Of a stretch of 64,000 nucleotides of DNA, positions 24,262 to 37,437 are shown one piece after another. How positions within the stretch are numbered: position 1 is the first letter of the stretch; every line of letters starts with the position of its first letter. The notes below the pieces were generated by a model. It saw only the letters and a list, made by a program, of their open reading frames with translations. It ran no database searches and was not told the origin of the DNA. Source of the stretch: Girardinichthys multiradiatus (Eukaryota; Chordata; Actinopteri; Cyprinodontiformes; Goodeidae); contig NC_061806.1 of the NCBI RefSeq assembly GCF_021462225.1, forward strand, positions 24,076,144-24,140,143. Direction: 5' to 3'. A program made the translations under genes and the position numbers.

Positions 24262-26316
24262 TTTATTTCACTTTGATTACATGCGGTTGAATTTCTGAAG
24301 GTTTTATTATAAACGCTTTAAAAAGCCTTCATCCACTGACAAAGAAAAGTTTTTTTGTCATTTATTTTTTTACATATTTCCCTTGTAAGAAAAAGTTCAA
24401 GTATAAAAAAATTCCCAACAGTGTAAAACAGCCGATCTGATGAATATGAAGCAACAGAAGCTACTGGAACCCCGACGACGGCTATACATTCTAGTAGAGA
24501 AAAGCAGCATTTTTTGCTCTTTTTATTGTAAAACTTGTTAATATTTCCTCTCAGCGAAACAAAGAAGAGACTGAGGAGTACCTGCATGCAAACAGGTCTG
24601 CATTTAGATGCATGAGACTACTGTTTAATGTTTTGTTCTAAAAAGTCGAAAAAAAAAAAAAAGTACAGTGCACGTAACAGTGTTTTAAATAACTTCTACA
24701 TCAATATTTTTGGTTGAGCTTGTTAATAATAATAATAATAGTAATAAACTAATCAATAACTTATATATGCCTTGAGATGAGTACATAATAATATTAATAA
24801 CACAGTACCTCCACTAAGTCTCTACTCTTAGAGTTTCAACAACCCGCAAAAATAAATAACTTAAATAATACATTTTTTGTCCTTTTCTGTTTTTCTCTCA
24901 GTTAAATAGCTGTAAAAATGTAAGGCACACAGACCAACATGACATATATGAGGAAACCCCGATTTTTTTTTTCCAACCCCCACCTGCTGGTCCTGACAGA
25001 CATGAGGCAGGCCAGTTGTCTGGTTAGCTTTGTAGAAAGTGTGAGTGCGTACCTGACACCCGGCTGCAGCAGCACAGAGGTGGAAATGCTGACATGACTG
25101 GAGAGGGGGGCGGCAGGGGTAGAGGTGGGGGCCGGGGGCCGGGGGCCGGGGGCCGGGGGCCGGGGGCCAGGGGCCGGGGGCCGGAGGCAGAGGGGTGTAA
25201 TGTCGGTTCCCAAAGGGCTCGGCCGGGGATTAAAATGTGACAGCTCAACAAACGAGCACAAACGCTACGTTCTTTCCAGAGAGATCTGTGTGTGCAGCTC
25301 TGGAGGGGCTTCGTTCACGTCCACCCCCCCTCCGCCGGCAGCTGCCCTCTCCGTCACAGAGAGAAATGCCGTGCTGCCTTTGTCTTTCAGCACTCTGCAG
25401 CCTCTGGATGCATGAAAGTGAGTGAAATGTGGAGAAGCAACAGATTTAGTGTTTATCATTGTCTTCCTTCTTTTGTCAGTGTCTCTGTTGTCTTTACCAA
25501 GCCCCCCTCCCTCTCTGTAGTTCAAGAGTCTAGTCAGAACTGATGACAACTTCAGGTTTTTTTTTTTGTTTCCTTTCTTTTGTTGATTTGTTTGCTTTGC
25601 ATAGGTCAAGAGGTTGAGGCTCAGAATAAAATAAAATGGGACATTCAGCATCAGGAAGGCCATTAAGGTAGTTCTTTACGACAATTTACGGCACCTTGAC
25701 TTCCAGACAGAACTTTAAAAAATAATAGCTAACACATTGGAAACGGTTTCATTTCCCTGATTATCAGAAAACATTAACTCAAAAAAACAAAAAAATACAA
25801 GCAGGACCCTCAATGTGTGATATTAACAGTAATAATAAATACAAAACAAAGGTTATGAGGGCATTAAATAACCAAATAACACTTTTGAAACATGACAAGC
25901 GGCAAAAAGAGGCTATTCCTCAAACTAACGTTAGAGACAGCATTAGGACTTTAAGGCCTACAGTATACCAACCACTGTGTTCCTGTCATTCTTCTCTAGA
26001 AACTCTTCTATAGTGACAATAGCAAAATTAATAGTATTCATAGTAATACCAACAGTGATAATTTCCACGGTTTGTTCTGCAACATTTTTTCATTTTCAGA
26101 TTTTCTGTTCAGATAAAGCACAGCAAGTTGGAAAGTTCCTATCCCATCTCACTATTGTCATCACCATCACCAGCTTTTTAAAGAAACTCAGCCTTGGGGC
26201 TGACTTAGCCCACTTTCAAGGCTACACCATCTGTCTCCTCATATCCTTGTAATACTTCAGCTGTGACCAGAGGTGGACCTTTTCTCTCTTTGCTTGTGCA
26301 ACCGTTGCAGGCGCTG
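24262..26316 (-). other. Probable RBM24 3' untranslated region
   Basis: This is AT-rich sequence downstream of the RBM24 stop codon with no ORF of interest. Several minus-strand AATAAA signals (TTTATT on the plus strand) cluster at 24,262-24,267, 24,303-24,308 and about 24,360. A 3'UTR of about 2 kb is usual for RBM24 orthologues. It would contain a GC-rich block at 25,080-25,400 with a heptamer tandem array, which is unusual for this otherwise AT-rich stretch. The end point is inferred. Confidence 0.35.
25127..25186. repeat. GGGGGCC heptamer tandem array
   Basis: About eight units of the 7-bp motif GGGGGCC on the plus strand, two slightly altered. Each unit supplies a run of at least four G, so the plus strand could fold as a G-quadruplex and the minus strand as a C-rich structure. 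It lies downstream of the RBM24 stop codon in the probable 3'UTR, in a local GC island (25,080-25,400). Confidence 0.9.
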
Positions 26317-29300
26317 CTATTGCATGCGGTCGGCCTGCAGTTGCTGAGCCTGGTACTGCCCGAAAGCTGCGGCAGCAGCGGCGGCTGAACCTGGGGCAGC
26401 AGTGGCCAATGGCTGCTGGACAGCATAGCCGTAGCCAGTGGTAGCCATGTAGCCCGGGGCAGCAGGGGAAGCGGCGTAGGGATATTGCTCGTATGCCACT
26501 GCAGCTGCTGCGCTGGCTGCTGCAGAGTACTGCGCGTAGGCAGCCCCGGTGTAGTCGATGTAAGGAGAGGTGGCGGTGGCGGCGGCGGGTGCTGCAGCTG
26601 CAGGCTGCACGTGGGGGATCACCATGCTGGGCTGAACGAAAGCCTGGGGGTACACATAATGTGTAGGGATGCTGTGGGACAAACACACAGACACAAGTGA
26701 CAATTCAGTGTGTGCTTAAAATGTGGCAGTCCAAGAAATTCATCCTAAAAGTCAACTTCACCACACTGCACCTAAGCACTCTCCTCACCACTCAGTTCAA
26801 CCAACATCAACAAAGAAGCACCTGCTAGATGGAACCAGAACAACATAGGGTTGCTAAAATAGAAAACTACGAGCTAAGAAGACTGGAAGGTGACAAAAAC
26901 TTTGAATAATCCAATTAATTTCTTCTGTGGGCTTTTAAAATCTTTTAAAACAAGACAATCTGTGTAATTAGAACCTCAACCAATGCTGCTAATACACTTT
27001 CAAACTCATATTTTTCCCTTTCTTCAATTAAAAAATATTGAAAATTGGTGATGGCCGCTCTGCCTTTTTGCAATTTTGTACTTTTGTACTGCAGTTTTAG
27101 TAATTTTTTAACGCTACTTTTTTGAAGTACAAAATGAAGCATTATTTTACTCATTGTCTACTGAAAGGAAAAGGGGTATGTGATTCCAGTAAATAATATC
27201 TACTAGCAAGGGGTCACTTGGACTTGTTTTGGTTTAACCAGCAGTCAGCTGCCTGAAATGGGGATTGAGCATTTTTATCATTACTCATCTCTATTCTACT
27301 CATTCTTAAAACTACTTAACCACAAAGTAAAACACATCAATTTGCAGTGGTTTAAGTACATGGTATGAAATGCACGTAGGAAGTGATGAAATGGCACACA
27401 TAGGTAAAGTGAAGTATGAAGGGTTCGCCACCTTATGGCACAACATGTAAATATTAGCACATTTTTGGGAATTTTGTCTAGATGATATATTATGCAAATA
27501 AAAGATGAGGCCTTGCTATTTTGTCACCAAAAATTCAGATGAACAATACAGTGTTCATCTGAATGAGGGGTACAAACACAGAGCATAATAGTGAGTTTCC
27601 CTCTTTAATATCAGAAAACCAATTTGTACTTGTCTGTTTGTCTTTGGGTAATTTCTTACATTCTTTGAAAACTAATTCTTCAAATTACTCTTCATTATTT
27701 TACTACACATGCACTGAGAAACTGGCTAGTTAACATGATAAGGGGATGTTTTGCTGGATCAGCACTGACCTGTAACCTGCATGTTAAAAACTGAAAAATC
27801 TAATATTTTTCCAATGAGTAAACACGCCCTACCTAAGTGCTACCAGGACGTGGTAACAATACTCTTCGGTGTGGAAGTTATTCCTGAGTAAAAAAAGACC
27901 CAGTTGTGTTTATAAAGAAAGTCAGATGAAGCACAGAGTGTTTAGCTTTCTTCTATGATAAGTAGAGACATGTCTGAAAAAGACTTTCAGCAGCAGAGTT
28001 GCTCTGTTTTATCCTTTCAAGCATCCAACTTCTGTCTGTCACCGAGCAGGCTTAATTTAGAGATGTTGGCGGCATTTTTGAAATCCCAGAAATAAGGATC
28101 TACATTCTTTAGGGAAAACCACGATCAGCAAATGGAAAAAAAGCCAGTTAAGGATCTGCAACCTGCAGCTCATCTGCTTGTAATTGCTGCAGGGCAGTGA
28201 AAGGAAAACGAGGGCTTACAGTGTCAGGCTGTGGGTGAGGGATTGGGGACAGAAATGATCCCAGGGATGCAAGGTGAAAATGTCAATGGCCACTTTGACA
28301 GCTGGACATTTTCAAAAAGGGACACTGCTGGCCATTTCCCCCTCTGTGTGAGGACAAAGAGCTGGAGGCAGAGGGGGGAGCTGGAACAACGCTCAGCACC
28401 AACAAGGATGTTTCGATTAAATAAACAGTACTGAACAATGAACACATTCTGCCCTCCATGACATAGCCTCATCCCGCCCCAGACACTCTACTAGGTCTGA
28501 AAACCCGACTTGAGGGGAGGGATCAGTGCGGCTGAAATTCAGAGTCAGTTTCTGACAAATAAGGCTCCTCCTCTTCTTAAAAAGGTCAATGTGAGGTCAA
28601 AGATGAAAGACTGAAGGAGAGACTCTATCATGGCAACCCTATTTGAGAGCACAGCTCCATCTAGTCTAAACCACAAACAGGGAGAAAAACTGGAAAAACA
28701 GCAAAAACAAGGCACCACAGAAGAAGAAGATAGAAAAACATAAAAAGTAGAGGTTTAATCTATATATGGGACATGCAAAGTAAAGATGAAAGGGGTTACT
28801 TAAGGGCAAAGCTTGTCATATTCAACACACAAACATCTATACACATTTTTATTAAAGGCAAGTAAAATCCCAAACAAAGTTTGGTGTTTTCTTCACTAAA
28901 TCTAATTAACAAAGTCTCAGGAACAACATTTTCTGTCATCATGTGATGTTGTACTTTGAAGCCCATGCTAATCAATCTCAACAGGTCCTGCTGGCATTTC
29001 AGGGTGAAAGCTGGCCTAGAATAAAACTTCTTACATGTTACTGCGCTGAGATAGGGAAGCCTTTTATACTTGGAGAAATGCATTTGAAGGCAGTAAGCCC
29101 TGTCCTGCAATCGTCTCGGACAACTGAGTAAATTCTAACAAATTGAATATAATAAGGTAATGATAACATTTGTTTTATGTATATATAGATGAGTTACGTT
29201 TTGTTGGAAAGCAGTGTACGAAACACGAGTGATGCAAACATAGCAAAAAGTAAATAGTAGTAAATTGTTTTTAATATTTTGATATTGTTTTGATATTGTT

Positions 29301-30203
29301 TTAGAACAACAGCTGTGAACAGCTCATGTAGATCTGTTCAGTCCATTTGTAGAGTTTGGGAGTATGGAGAAGCAGCCAACAAATGTGCACTGCACAAATC
29401 TGGTAATTATGGAAGAGTGGCAAGAAGAAAGCTTTTGTTGAAAAAAAAAGGTCCCATTTGCATTTTTTCACAAGCCATGAAAGGCCATGGGCTTTGGTCA
29501 TATGAATCTAAAATTTAAGTTATTAAATCATTTAGAATACAACGTTTGGCAGAAAACTGGCACTAACACCTTGAACACATCACCCACATGGTGATACATG
29601 GTGGTGGCTGTATGTTTTTTCTGCCAGGATAACAACGCTCTCCTTCTAATCTGGCTGAGCTTGAGTTACTTTGCAACAAAGAATGACCCAAAACATTAAG
29701 ATATGAAATGCTGGTAGAAACAAACCCCAAAAGATTTGCAACGGTATTTGCACAGAAAGATGTTTCTGAATAAAATGCTGCAGCGGCACTTTATATATTT
29801 TTATTTGCAAACATTTTGAAAACCATTTAACATTTTCTTTCCACATCCTAATCACACACTACTTTTAGGTATCAAAATCTCCACTCAGGAGAAACTTCAA
29901 CACTTTTTGCCAGTACTTGTGTAATGTTTCTGTTGGGTTGTTATGTCCTTGAGCCACCACCAGGGGCGTCTACTTAGCATCTGCTGATGTTACAAACATT
30001 CCAATGGAATTTCTAAGGTGGAAATAAGCCAACATAAAACATGATTACTGATGTAACCAGCAGGTTTGGATTTCTACATAAAGACAAAATGACAATAATC
30101 TACTGTTCATATGTGGATGTTCATTCCAAACATCCACATGGTTCCATTTATCTGCTGATGTTACATGATGGACAGTCCCAACACCTCTGATGGCCTCCAT
30201 CAT

Positions 30204-30250
<47 letters not shown>

Positions 30251-33200
30251 ACATACACACACACAACTCAGAGCTTTATGCGACTGCAGCGTCAGCATTC
30301 AGGGCTTTGTGTGCCACAATGGGAGCTCTTGTTTTCTTTAACACCACGAGCCCATGTATCGAAAGCTCACAGCGAGAGAATAAGAGCGAGACAGAGACAT
30401 CCAGACGTTTGTTTGTGTCACACTGGAGACTTTTGCGAGCTGAGCTGAAATGAGCAAATGCGCGTTGAGGGACAAAGACACACGAGCACAATAGGATCCA
30501 GGACCTTTGTGTGCTTGTGAAAGTGAACGCACAAGCATCCACCTTTCGGTTACAAGAACCTGACCTTCGGTGTTTAGCAGAGCGGGCCAACAGCCTTTAA
30601 ATTGTGAATTTTTGTTAATGGAAAGTAGGAATGAGGCTATGAGTACACAGAAGATGTGATGTATTTTGTGATCCTGTGGGCAGAGTGCAAAGATTTTGGG
30701 AAAAGTGGATAGCATAAAAGAAACGCCACACAGAAGATTCATTTTTTTAGTAAACACATGAAACAACAGATACTATTAAAAAGTAAAAAAAGTTTTAAAA
30801 AAAAACACCAAACAAAAAACTTTGCTTTAGTTTGGTAAAGTTGCCTTGCTTCCACAAAAAAAAAAAAATAGAATCAATGCAGTTTTTTTCTATTCTTTTG
30901 TTTTTCCAGTATGGCACATGGTTTAGCCAACAGCACCCACTTCATTACGACACACCAAGCTGAGATCTACTCAAATAAAAACCAACAAGTCAAATCAAAA
31001 TGAAACCCACGTACATGCATCTGTCATCACCCCTGTGAGAGCTCGTTTGTGCACGATCGAGTCTACGGGTAATTTCCTGGTCTGATCTGAGTTTAGGCTC
31101 GCAGAACGGATAGCTTAAGTGAGAGCGAGCCTGTCAAACCAGAGAGAGAACATTGAGTCAGGCTGCAAGTTTCCATCTTTAATCCACTCAACAAATAGTC
31201 ACACAAAAAAATCTAGGATACTGCAATCTGGATTATTTACAATCTAGATTATGATTGGGAGTACTTAATCCCAATAATAATCCCAATACTACTTACAGTA
31301 CCTTGCAAAAGTATTTCTACCCCTCAAACTTCTTTACGTTTTGTCATGTTACAACCACACACAACAACAAAGTGGTGGATAATCATAAAGTGAAACAAAA
31401 AAGGTACATGGTTAAATTGTTTTCCAAACAATATTGGCATACATTTGTATTCAGCCTTGAGTCAATATTTTGTGAAGCCACCCTTTGCTGTAGGTCATTT
31501 GGAGTATATTTCTACCAACTTGCCAATGGGTCTTCATAAAATAGCTTAAGTTTGGATTAAGAGCGTCAGTGAACATTAACGGTCATGTCTTGCCACAGAT
31601 TCTCAATTCGATTTAGGTCCTTACTTGGTCCTGACTGGGCCTGATTGGGCATGAATATACTTTGATTTAAACCATCCCATTGTAGGCCTGGCTCTATGTT
31701 TAGTGTTGTTGTTCTGCAGGAAGGTGAACCTCTGCTGTGGTCTCAGGATGTTTTCAGGTTTGGCCAGGATTGGCCTCTATTTAGCTCCGTCCATCTTCTC
31801 ATTAACTTTGATCAGCTTCCTGCTGAAGAATAGCATGCCCACAGCATCATGGTGCCATTATGGTGTGTTAAAGGTGGTGTGCAGTTTTGGTTTACCCCAC
31901 ACATAGCATTTTTATGCAGGCCAAAAAGTTTTGTTTGGTCTCTTCGGACCAGATCCCCCTTTTACACGCCTACTGTACTTGTAGCAAAGTGTAAGAATTG
32001 ATTTCTTATGGCTTCCTTTCAGTTTCCAGTTGCGTCGTAAACGTAACATTTCCGGAGGATGATTAAACATGGCTGTGAGTTGTTTAAAGCTTGGGATATT
32101 GCTCTGCTTTAGTCTCTGCTTTAAACTTCTCCACCTCTGTCTCCATAACCTGTTTGATGTGTTCCTTGGTCTTGATGATGCTGTTTTTTCACTGATGTTC
32201 TCTATCAAACCTCTGAGGCCTTGAAAGCACAGCTGGATTTACACCAAGTGGTGACTTCTCAAGGCTGTTGCTTGGATTACATTTTATTTGCGGGTATAAT
32301 ATCAAAGAGGGCTGACTACAAATGCACGCCATATTTTTGACATTTGAAAACCATGTGTCCTTTAGCATTATGATTCACAGCCAATCATCAACCATCACTA
32401 TTTTCTTTAAGGGAGAAAACACAAATCAAACTTGTCTTTTATCTGGTAGGAATGGTTATATAACAAAACCAACAGAGACTCCTCATTCCTTACCCATAAG
32501 GTCTCTGGATGAACGCAGGGTGGATTTGGGGAACACCAAAGGCAAAACCTGCAAAACAAAATAAAATACAAAATAAAAAACTTCCATCCTAATGAACAAC
32601 TTGAGTATATAATTTCTCCTCAGAATAAGTATGAAACAGACAAGGCTTCAGGTGAGAATGAGGCTGAACTTACCTGGCTGCATCACACGAGGTTTAGCCC
32701 CCAGGTAGGCCAGGTTCACATTGGCCTTCCTGCCATCGATGATCGGGTTGGGGTCCTTGCAGGCCCGATCGGCGGCAGAGCGGTCTACCATTGTCACCTG
32801 ATGCGGAGGGAAGCGGAGGACAGAGCAGGAATCGAGCGTGAATTTAAGGTAAGCTTAATTTGTCCTGTAGAGATCACACAGGAAAACAGATAGCATTTAA
32901 TATAAACCGTCTGATGGTGTGTACGTGTGTACAGTAAGAGGCAGAAAGGCTCGGTTTGTTGATGTTTCAAACATTTGGCAGCACTCACACATTTATCACT
33001 CTCATATGGACGAAACCTGAAAGTGAGTCAGACTGACGTGACTGCTGATCTTTCCCATTGCAACATAATTTATCTCATGGCTCCCATGAAATTTGCCATA
33101 AAAGAAATACATTTTCATTTTCATGTCTCAAAACTTACAAAATGCTCAGACATAATTTCATTCATGACCTTTGGTGATTTAGAACTGATACTAAAAAACA

Positions 33201-35276
33201 AACAGGCAGAATAAGGTAAATATCTTTTTAAATGAGAAATAATAAGGAATATGTCATGCAGCTGGGGAGCTTTTCAAATGAAAAAGTAGGTTTGGCTGTG
33301 TTTAGATGATTAAGAGCAGATGTTTTAGTTGAGATATGAGTGGCTACCAGCCCCACAAATGTAATTTTACTTAGGGCCTCAGATAAACTTGTGTTCTCTA
33401 CTTAAATGGAATTTTAGGCCTTATGAGACGGCAACAACGAGAGAAATAGAGAAGAGTTTTTGTGAAATGTTGGCTTGGATGTGCTTGCTGCCTGCACTCT
33501 CACAGAGGTAATCAGATTAAGTCACACTATAATTATACAGTGTAGGCTAAAGGTTTGAATAAATGAGATCATCATTATTATATAAAGAGTCACTTATCAG
33601 AAAACATTTTTACTTGACTTCTTTTTATCAGACTTTGCTTAGAATTGTTTTAATTCAGCAACATTAGAGGGTTTTTAAGCATGAAGGGCCTGTTGAAGGT
33701 CACGACACAGCATCTCAATCGCACTGAAGTCCAGACTTTAACTAGACCACTCCAAAAGCTTTATTTCATTTAGTGTTTTTGGTCTGTTGTCTTTGGGCTG
33801 ATGTCAGGCTATATAACCCAGGTATGCAAGAGCTTACGGTTTTAAACCAATGGACGGAGATTCTCCTTCAGAGTTTTCTGCTAGAGAACAAAATCCACGG
33901 TTCCACCAATTACAGCAAATCATCCATATTCTGAAGCAGCAACGCAGCCTCAGATCATCTCACCACCTCCATGTTTGACTGTCTGTATGATGTTCTTTTT
34001 CAGAAATGCTGTTAATATTACAAAACCACCAAAACGTTCCACTATTGCCTCATCAGTGCTCAGAAAAAAATCGTAAAAATCTTGGGGATCATCAAGATGT
34101 TTTTGGCAAATATTGCACAACTTTTTATGTTCTTTTTGGTTTAACCTTAGAACTCTCTCATAGATGCTGTTTTGGCCCACTCTGATTGTTGAATCATGGA
34201 CGTTGACATTAACTGAGGCAAGTGAAGCCTGCAGAGTTTTAGATGTTGTTCTGGGTTCTTGTCAGTGTGCTCTTGGACTAATTGTGGTAGGCCCAACTCT
34301 CAAGGCAGGGTTCATATTTGTTCGATGTTTTCACTGTAGTTTACAAAGCCCTGGAAAATGGCTATGTAACCCTTTCCGGAGTGATATATGTCACTGACTT
34401 TGTTTCTCGTACGTTGTTCAATTTCTTTAGATTAGGGAATTGTGTGTTGCCTCATGAAGTTTTTTAAGCCTACTTCATGAGGTCAGAAATGTTCAATTTC
34501 AAGTTATTACCTTTTCACATAGGGTTTAGATACCATTTTCACTTAGTAAATAAAATAATAATAATTGAAAAAAAACATGTTTTATTTACTCAGGTTATGA
34601 TATTGAAATTAATTTGATGATCTGAAACATTTAAGTGTGACAAAAACTCACAAACGTACTGTATTTGGAGCACCATAAGGGTTTTTTGCTTCAACATGTT
34701 AGATCAGGCTTTTAGGTGCGTTAAAAGGATCAGTCTTCTTACAGATGATGATGATATCATTATGTTTCATCTAAGCAGTTAGGCAACATCATGACTTTAG
34801 TGTGAGACTTGTCTCAGCCCTCAGCAGCTGTCAGCGCACTGAAAACAACTTGTCAGGGCGCATAGCTGCGGAGCAACAAGTTATGAGATTGCAACAGAGA
34901 CCAGATAGAAGCAGTGCCTGCTTATCAAAACATAAACAGCCCATGACCAGAAGCCGATATATCACCGAGAGCCATGCTGTTGTGAAAGACAAGCCGCGGG
35001 GGCGCACGGTGGCTGATTGAACCCTGTGACTGGTCTGTTTTCACATGCGCAGAAGTGTTGGATTATAGGTGGAGCTGAGGGTTTCCTTTCTTATAAAGCA
35101 ATACTTACAAATCCATAACCTCTGGACTTGCCGGTCTGTCTATCGGTGATCACCACCGCCTCTTCGATCTCTCCAAAAACCTCAAAATATTTCCTGAGAC
35201 TTGAGTCCGTGGTGTGGTAGGGAAGACCCCCAACAAAGATCTTCGTGTAGGTCGTGTCCTTTTGCGTGGTGTGCAT
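26317..35276 (-). CDS. rbm24: RNA-binding motif protein 24, complete coding sequence
   Basis: RBM24 is an RRM protein that controls splicing and mRNA stability in heart and skeletal muscle. Four exons: 35,276-35,109, 32,797-32,674, 32,548-32,494 and 26,671-26,317 (stop TAG at 26,317-26,319). All borders are AG/GT and the joined frame encodes 233 residues, close to the usual length of about 236. The N-terminal RRM shows RNP2 (KIFVGGLPY) and RNP1 (KSRGYGFV), the latter ending exactly at exon 1. Exon 2 completes the RRM ([20 protein letters not shown]). Exon 4 carries the alanine-rich tail, with [28 protein letters not shown] and a final RMQ. Intron 3 is 5.8 kb and holds Tc1 relics and a CA microsatellite. 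The paralogue (24a or 24b) cannot be told from this window alone. Confidence 0.97.
29290..29925 (+). mobile_element. Tc1-like relic in RBM24 intron 3
   Basis: Landmarks in order: AACAGCTGTGAACAGCTCAT, AAGAGTGGCAAGAAGAAAGC, CACAAGCCATGAAAGGCCAT, ATACATGGTGGTGGCTGTAT and the end CCAGTACTTGTGTA. Internal deletions are frequent. Confidence 0.7.
30207..30266. repeat. CA microsatellite
   Basis: About 30 dinucleotides of AC with two ATAC interruptions, in RBM24 intron 3. Confidence 0.95.
31296..32390 (-). mobile_element. Tc1-like relic, nearly full length, in RBM24 intron 3
   Basis: Left end TACAGTACCTTGCAAAAGTA, then the reverse complement of the whole Tc1 order (GGCCTGGCTCTATGTTTAGT, TTGATCAGCTTCCTGCTGAA, AGCTTGGGATATTGCTCTGC, TGTGTTCCTTGGTCTTGATG). 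The right end decays at about 32,390, roughly 100 bp before exon 3. Transposase frame is broken. Confidence 0.8.
33690..34440 (-). mobile_element. Tc1/mariner-like relic, third subfamily, in RBM24 intron 1
   Basis: Minus-strand remnants include [18 protein letters not shown] and a decayed upstream segment. The plus strand shows landmarks CCACCTCCATGTTTGACTGT, GATCATCAAGATGTTTTTGG and CTTGGACTAATTGTGGTAGG of a well-known teleost Tc1 group distinct from the common one here. Confidence 0.7.
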
Positions 35277-36089
35277 CGTTAGTGCAAATACACAGTAAAC
35301 AGCAACTATTTAAAAAAAAGGTAATCAAGTGCAAAGTCTCCTTATCGATTGTTATTTGGGTGAAAAAAAAGGAGGAGGAGATCAGCAAAAAGTTGTCGAC
35401 AGTGATGGAGCCTGGAGGTAGATTTATTCTCGCCGCGGTTAAGAAGGCAGAAACATGGAGCGGATTGTCCCAGAGAAAAGCATCAGCTGCTTCCAGCTCT
35501 CCTTCAATAACTCTGCTGTCTAACTAAATATGTTCGGGACCCGTTCCTAATAGCGTCACCTCTAACTCCACCCAGTTCCTCTGCGCACCGCCCGCCCCCT
35601 CCCCACACCGGAGGGCAGCAACAGTTGGGCAGCCTGGATCTCCAGGACAAAGATCCAGATGTGTCCTTCCAGGAATCAAGTTCGGAACCAGGCGGGTAGA
35701 TTGTCCCTCTCAGTGAACTAAACATGCTTGTTGCTTGTCTCCTCTCTGAAATAAAATCAGGCAGGTGCAGCACCAAGGTATTTCTCTTGTGTCTCCATTT
35801 TTCTTATATCATGGCGTTAGAATAAATTTACAGTGTATTTGCACCAGGTTTATTGTGTCAGGTGGTTCCAAATACTGCCTGCTCTGTGGCCATTAACTCA
35901 CAGAAACACGTTGAACTGAGCCAACTCCTGTAAATTAGATGGAAAAGATCCGAAAAACACTCAGTACTAGATTTCAAATGTATCGACACAGACAAAAGGA
36001 TCTTTTCTTGTCCATCGGTGGAGCTGGATGAGTAATAATCTACCTAGATGCAACCAAAACATGAATCATTTTCTGCCTGTCAACGCAGT

Positions 36090-37437
36090 GCCTTGCAATA
36101 GTATCCCAACCCCTTTAACCTTTTTTATACATTTTGTCAAATCCCAACCACAAACTATTGTATTGCAGGGACATTTTATGTGCAACACAGAGCAGGGCAC
36201 AGTTGTGAAGTGGATGGAAAATTATACAGTTTTTTTTTTACCTCTATTAAAAATACAAATCTGAAAGGTGTGGCTCAGAGCAGCTTTGCACATCTAGAAA
36301 CTGAACATTTTGCCCATCCTTGTTTTGCAAAATAGCTCAATTTCAGTCAGATGGACAGTGTCTGTAAACATCAAATTTCAAGTCTTACCAAAGATTGTCA
36401 ACTGTATTTAGGTCTGAATTTTGACTTGGCCAATCTAACATAAAATAATTTGATTTAAACCATTCGATTATAGCTCTGGCCGTATTGGGTCGTTGAACCT
36501 CCACCCCTGTCTCTGTAATAATCTGCCTGTGTTTGGGGTTTTGAGTTTTGTGTTCTGTTTACTTTCTCTTCACTGCCATGTTCTTCATTTGCTTTATTTC
36601 ATTTCATTCAGGTTTATTATATTCATTCTGTTATTTAGGTGTTTGTTACTTCCCTGGATTCCTAGGTTAGATGTTTAAGTTTGCATTTTCTTATGGACCT
36701 GTTTTCTCCCTGTTCATGTTATTGTTGGCAGTCTCATGTTTACTTGTTTCTGTTCAGATAGATGTTTTCTGTTACCTCCCTACCCATCTGTGTTAACTAG
36801 TCACTCTCCCTCAGTTATCTTCAGTCTCTCTTCCACCAGCTGCATCTCAACCCCTTCTGATTAGCTCGATTGGTTCATTGGTCCATTCTCCTCCATTCCT
36901 CAGTATTAAGACTCTCTGGTTTTCTGTTCTCACCACTGGACTGTACGGCTGATTTCCCGTTCCATGTCTCTGTGTTCCAGTCTGTATACCTGCCTAAGTT
37001 CTATCGTATAAGTTTATCTGTTTTTATTATTAAATCATTCATCCGCTCACTATGTGGCTCCCCTCCTCCTGTATGCACTTCGGTCCTGCTTCACCTCCAC
37101 ACACCATGACAGTCTCAAGTCTTTCTGACAAGTTTTCTTCCAGGATTGCCCTGCATTTAACTCCATCCGTCTTCCCATCAACTCTCAGCAGCTTCCCTGT
37201 CCTCGCTTAGGAAAGGCATCTACACAACACAATGCTAGGGGCGATGTGTTCATGGTGCACGTAAGCCACAAAGTTCAATTTCACACTCATCTGACCCATG
37301 TTTTAGATTTTCTTTCCATTTTGCAGTTCTGTTTTCTTTGTGTTGGACATAAAATGTAAAGAAAATAAATGGAAGTTTATGGTTGTAGCGTGGCAAAATG
37401 TGGAAAAGTTCGATTAATATGAATACTTTTGCAAGTG
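36090..37437 (-). mobile_element. Tc1-like copy split by a solo LTR
   Basis: The left end GCAGTGCCTTGCAATAGTAT and right end TACTTTTGCAAGTGACTG are the two terminal repeats. The reverse-complement Tc1 body runs to 36,513 and resumes at 37,112 with TCTCAAGTCTTTCTGACAAG. Removing the 598-bp LTR and one target duplication restores the expected local order. Confidence 0.8.
36514..37111 (+). mobile_element. Solo LTR nested in a Tc1 copy
   Basis: 598 bp starting TGTAATAATCTGCC and ending ACACCATGACA, that is TG...CA, flanked by a perfect 5-bp duplication GTCTC (36,509-36,513 and 37,112-37,116). There is an ATTAAA signal near 37,030. No internal retroelement genes. Homologous to the element at 22,714-23,297. 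Confidence 0.85.

Noticed and set aside
26222..26700. Alternative frames over the last RBM24 exon
   Set aside because: GC-rich alanine codons keep other frames open. The RBM24 frame matches the known C-terminus and splice phase.
30045..30266. Cys-Val repeat frame
   Set aside because: Translation of the CA microsatellite.
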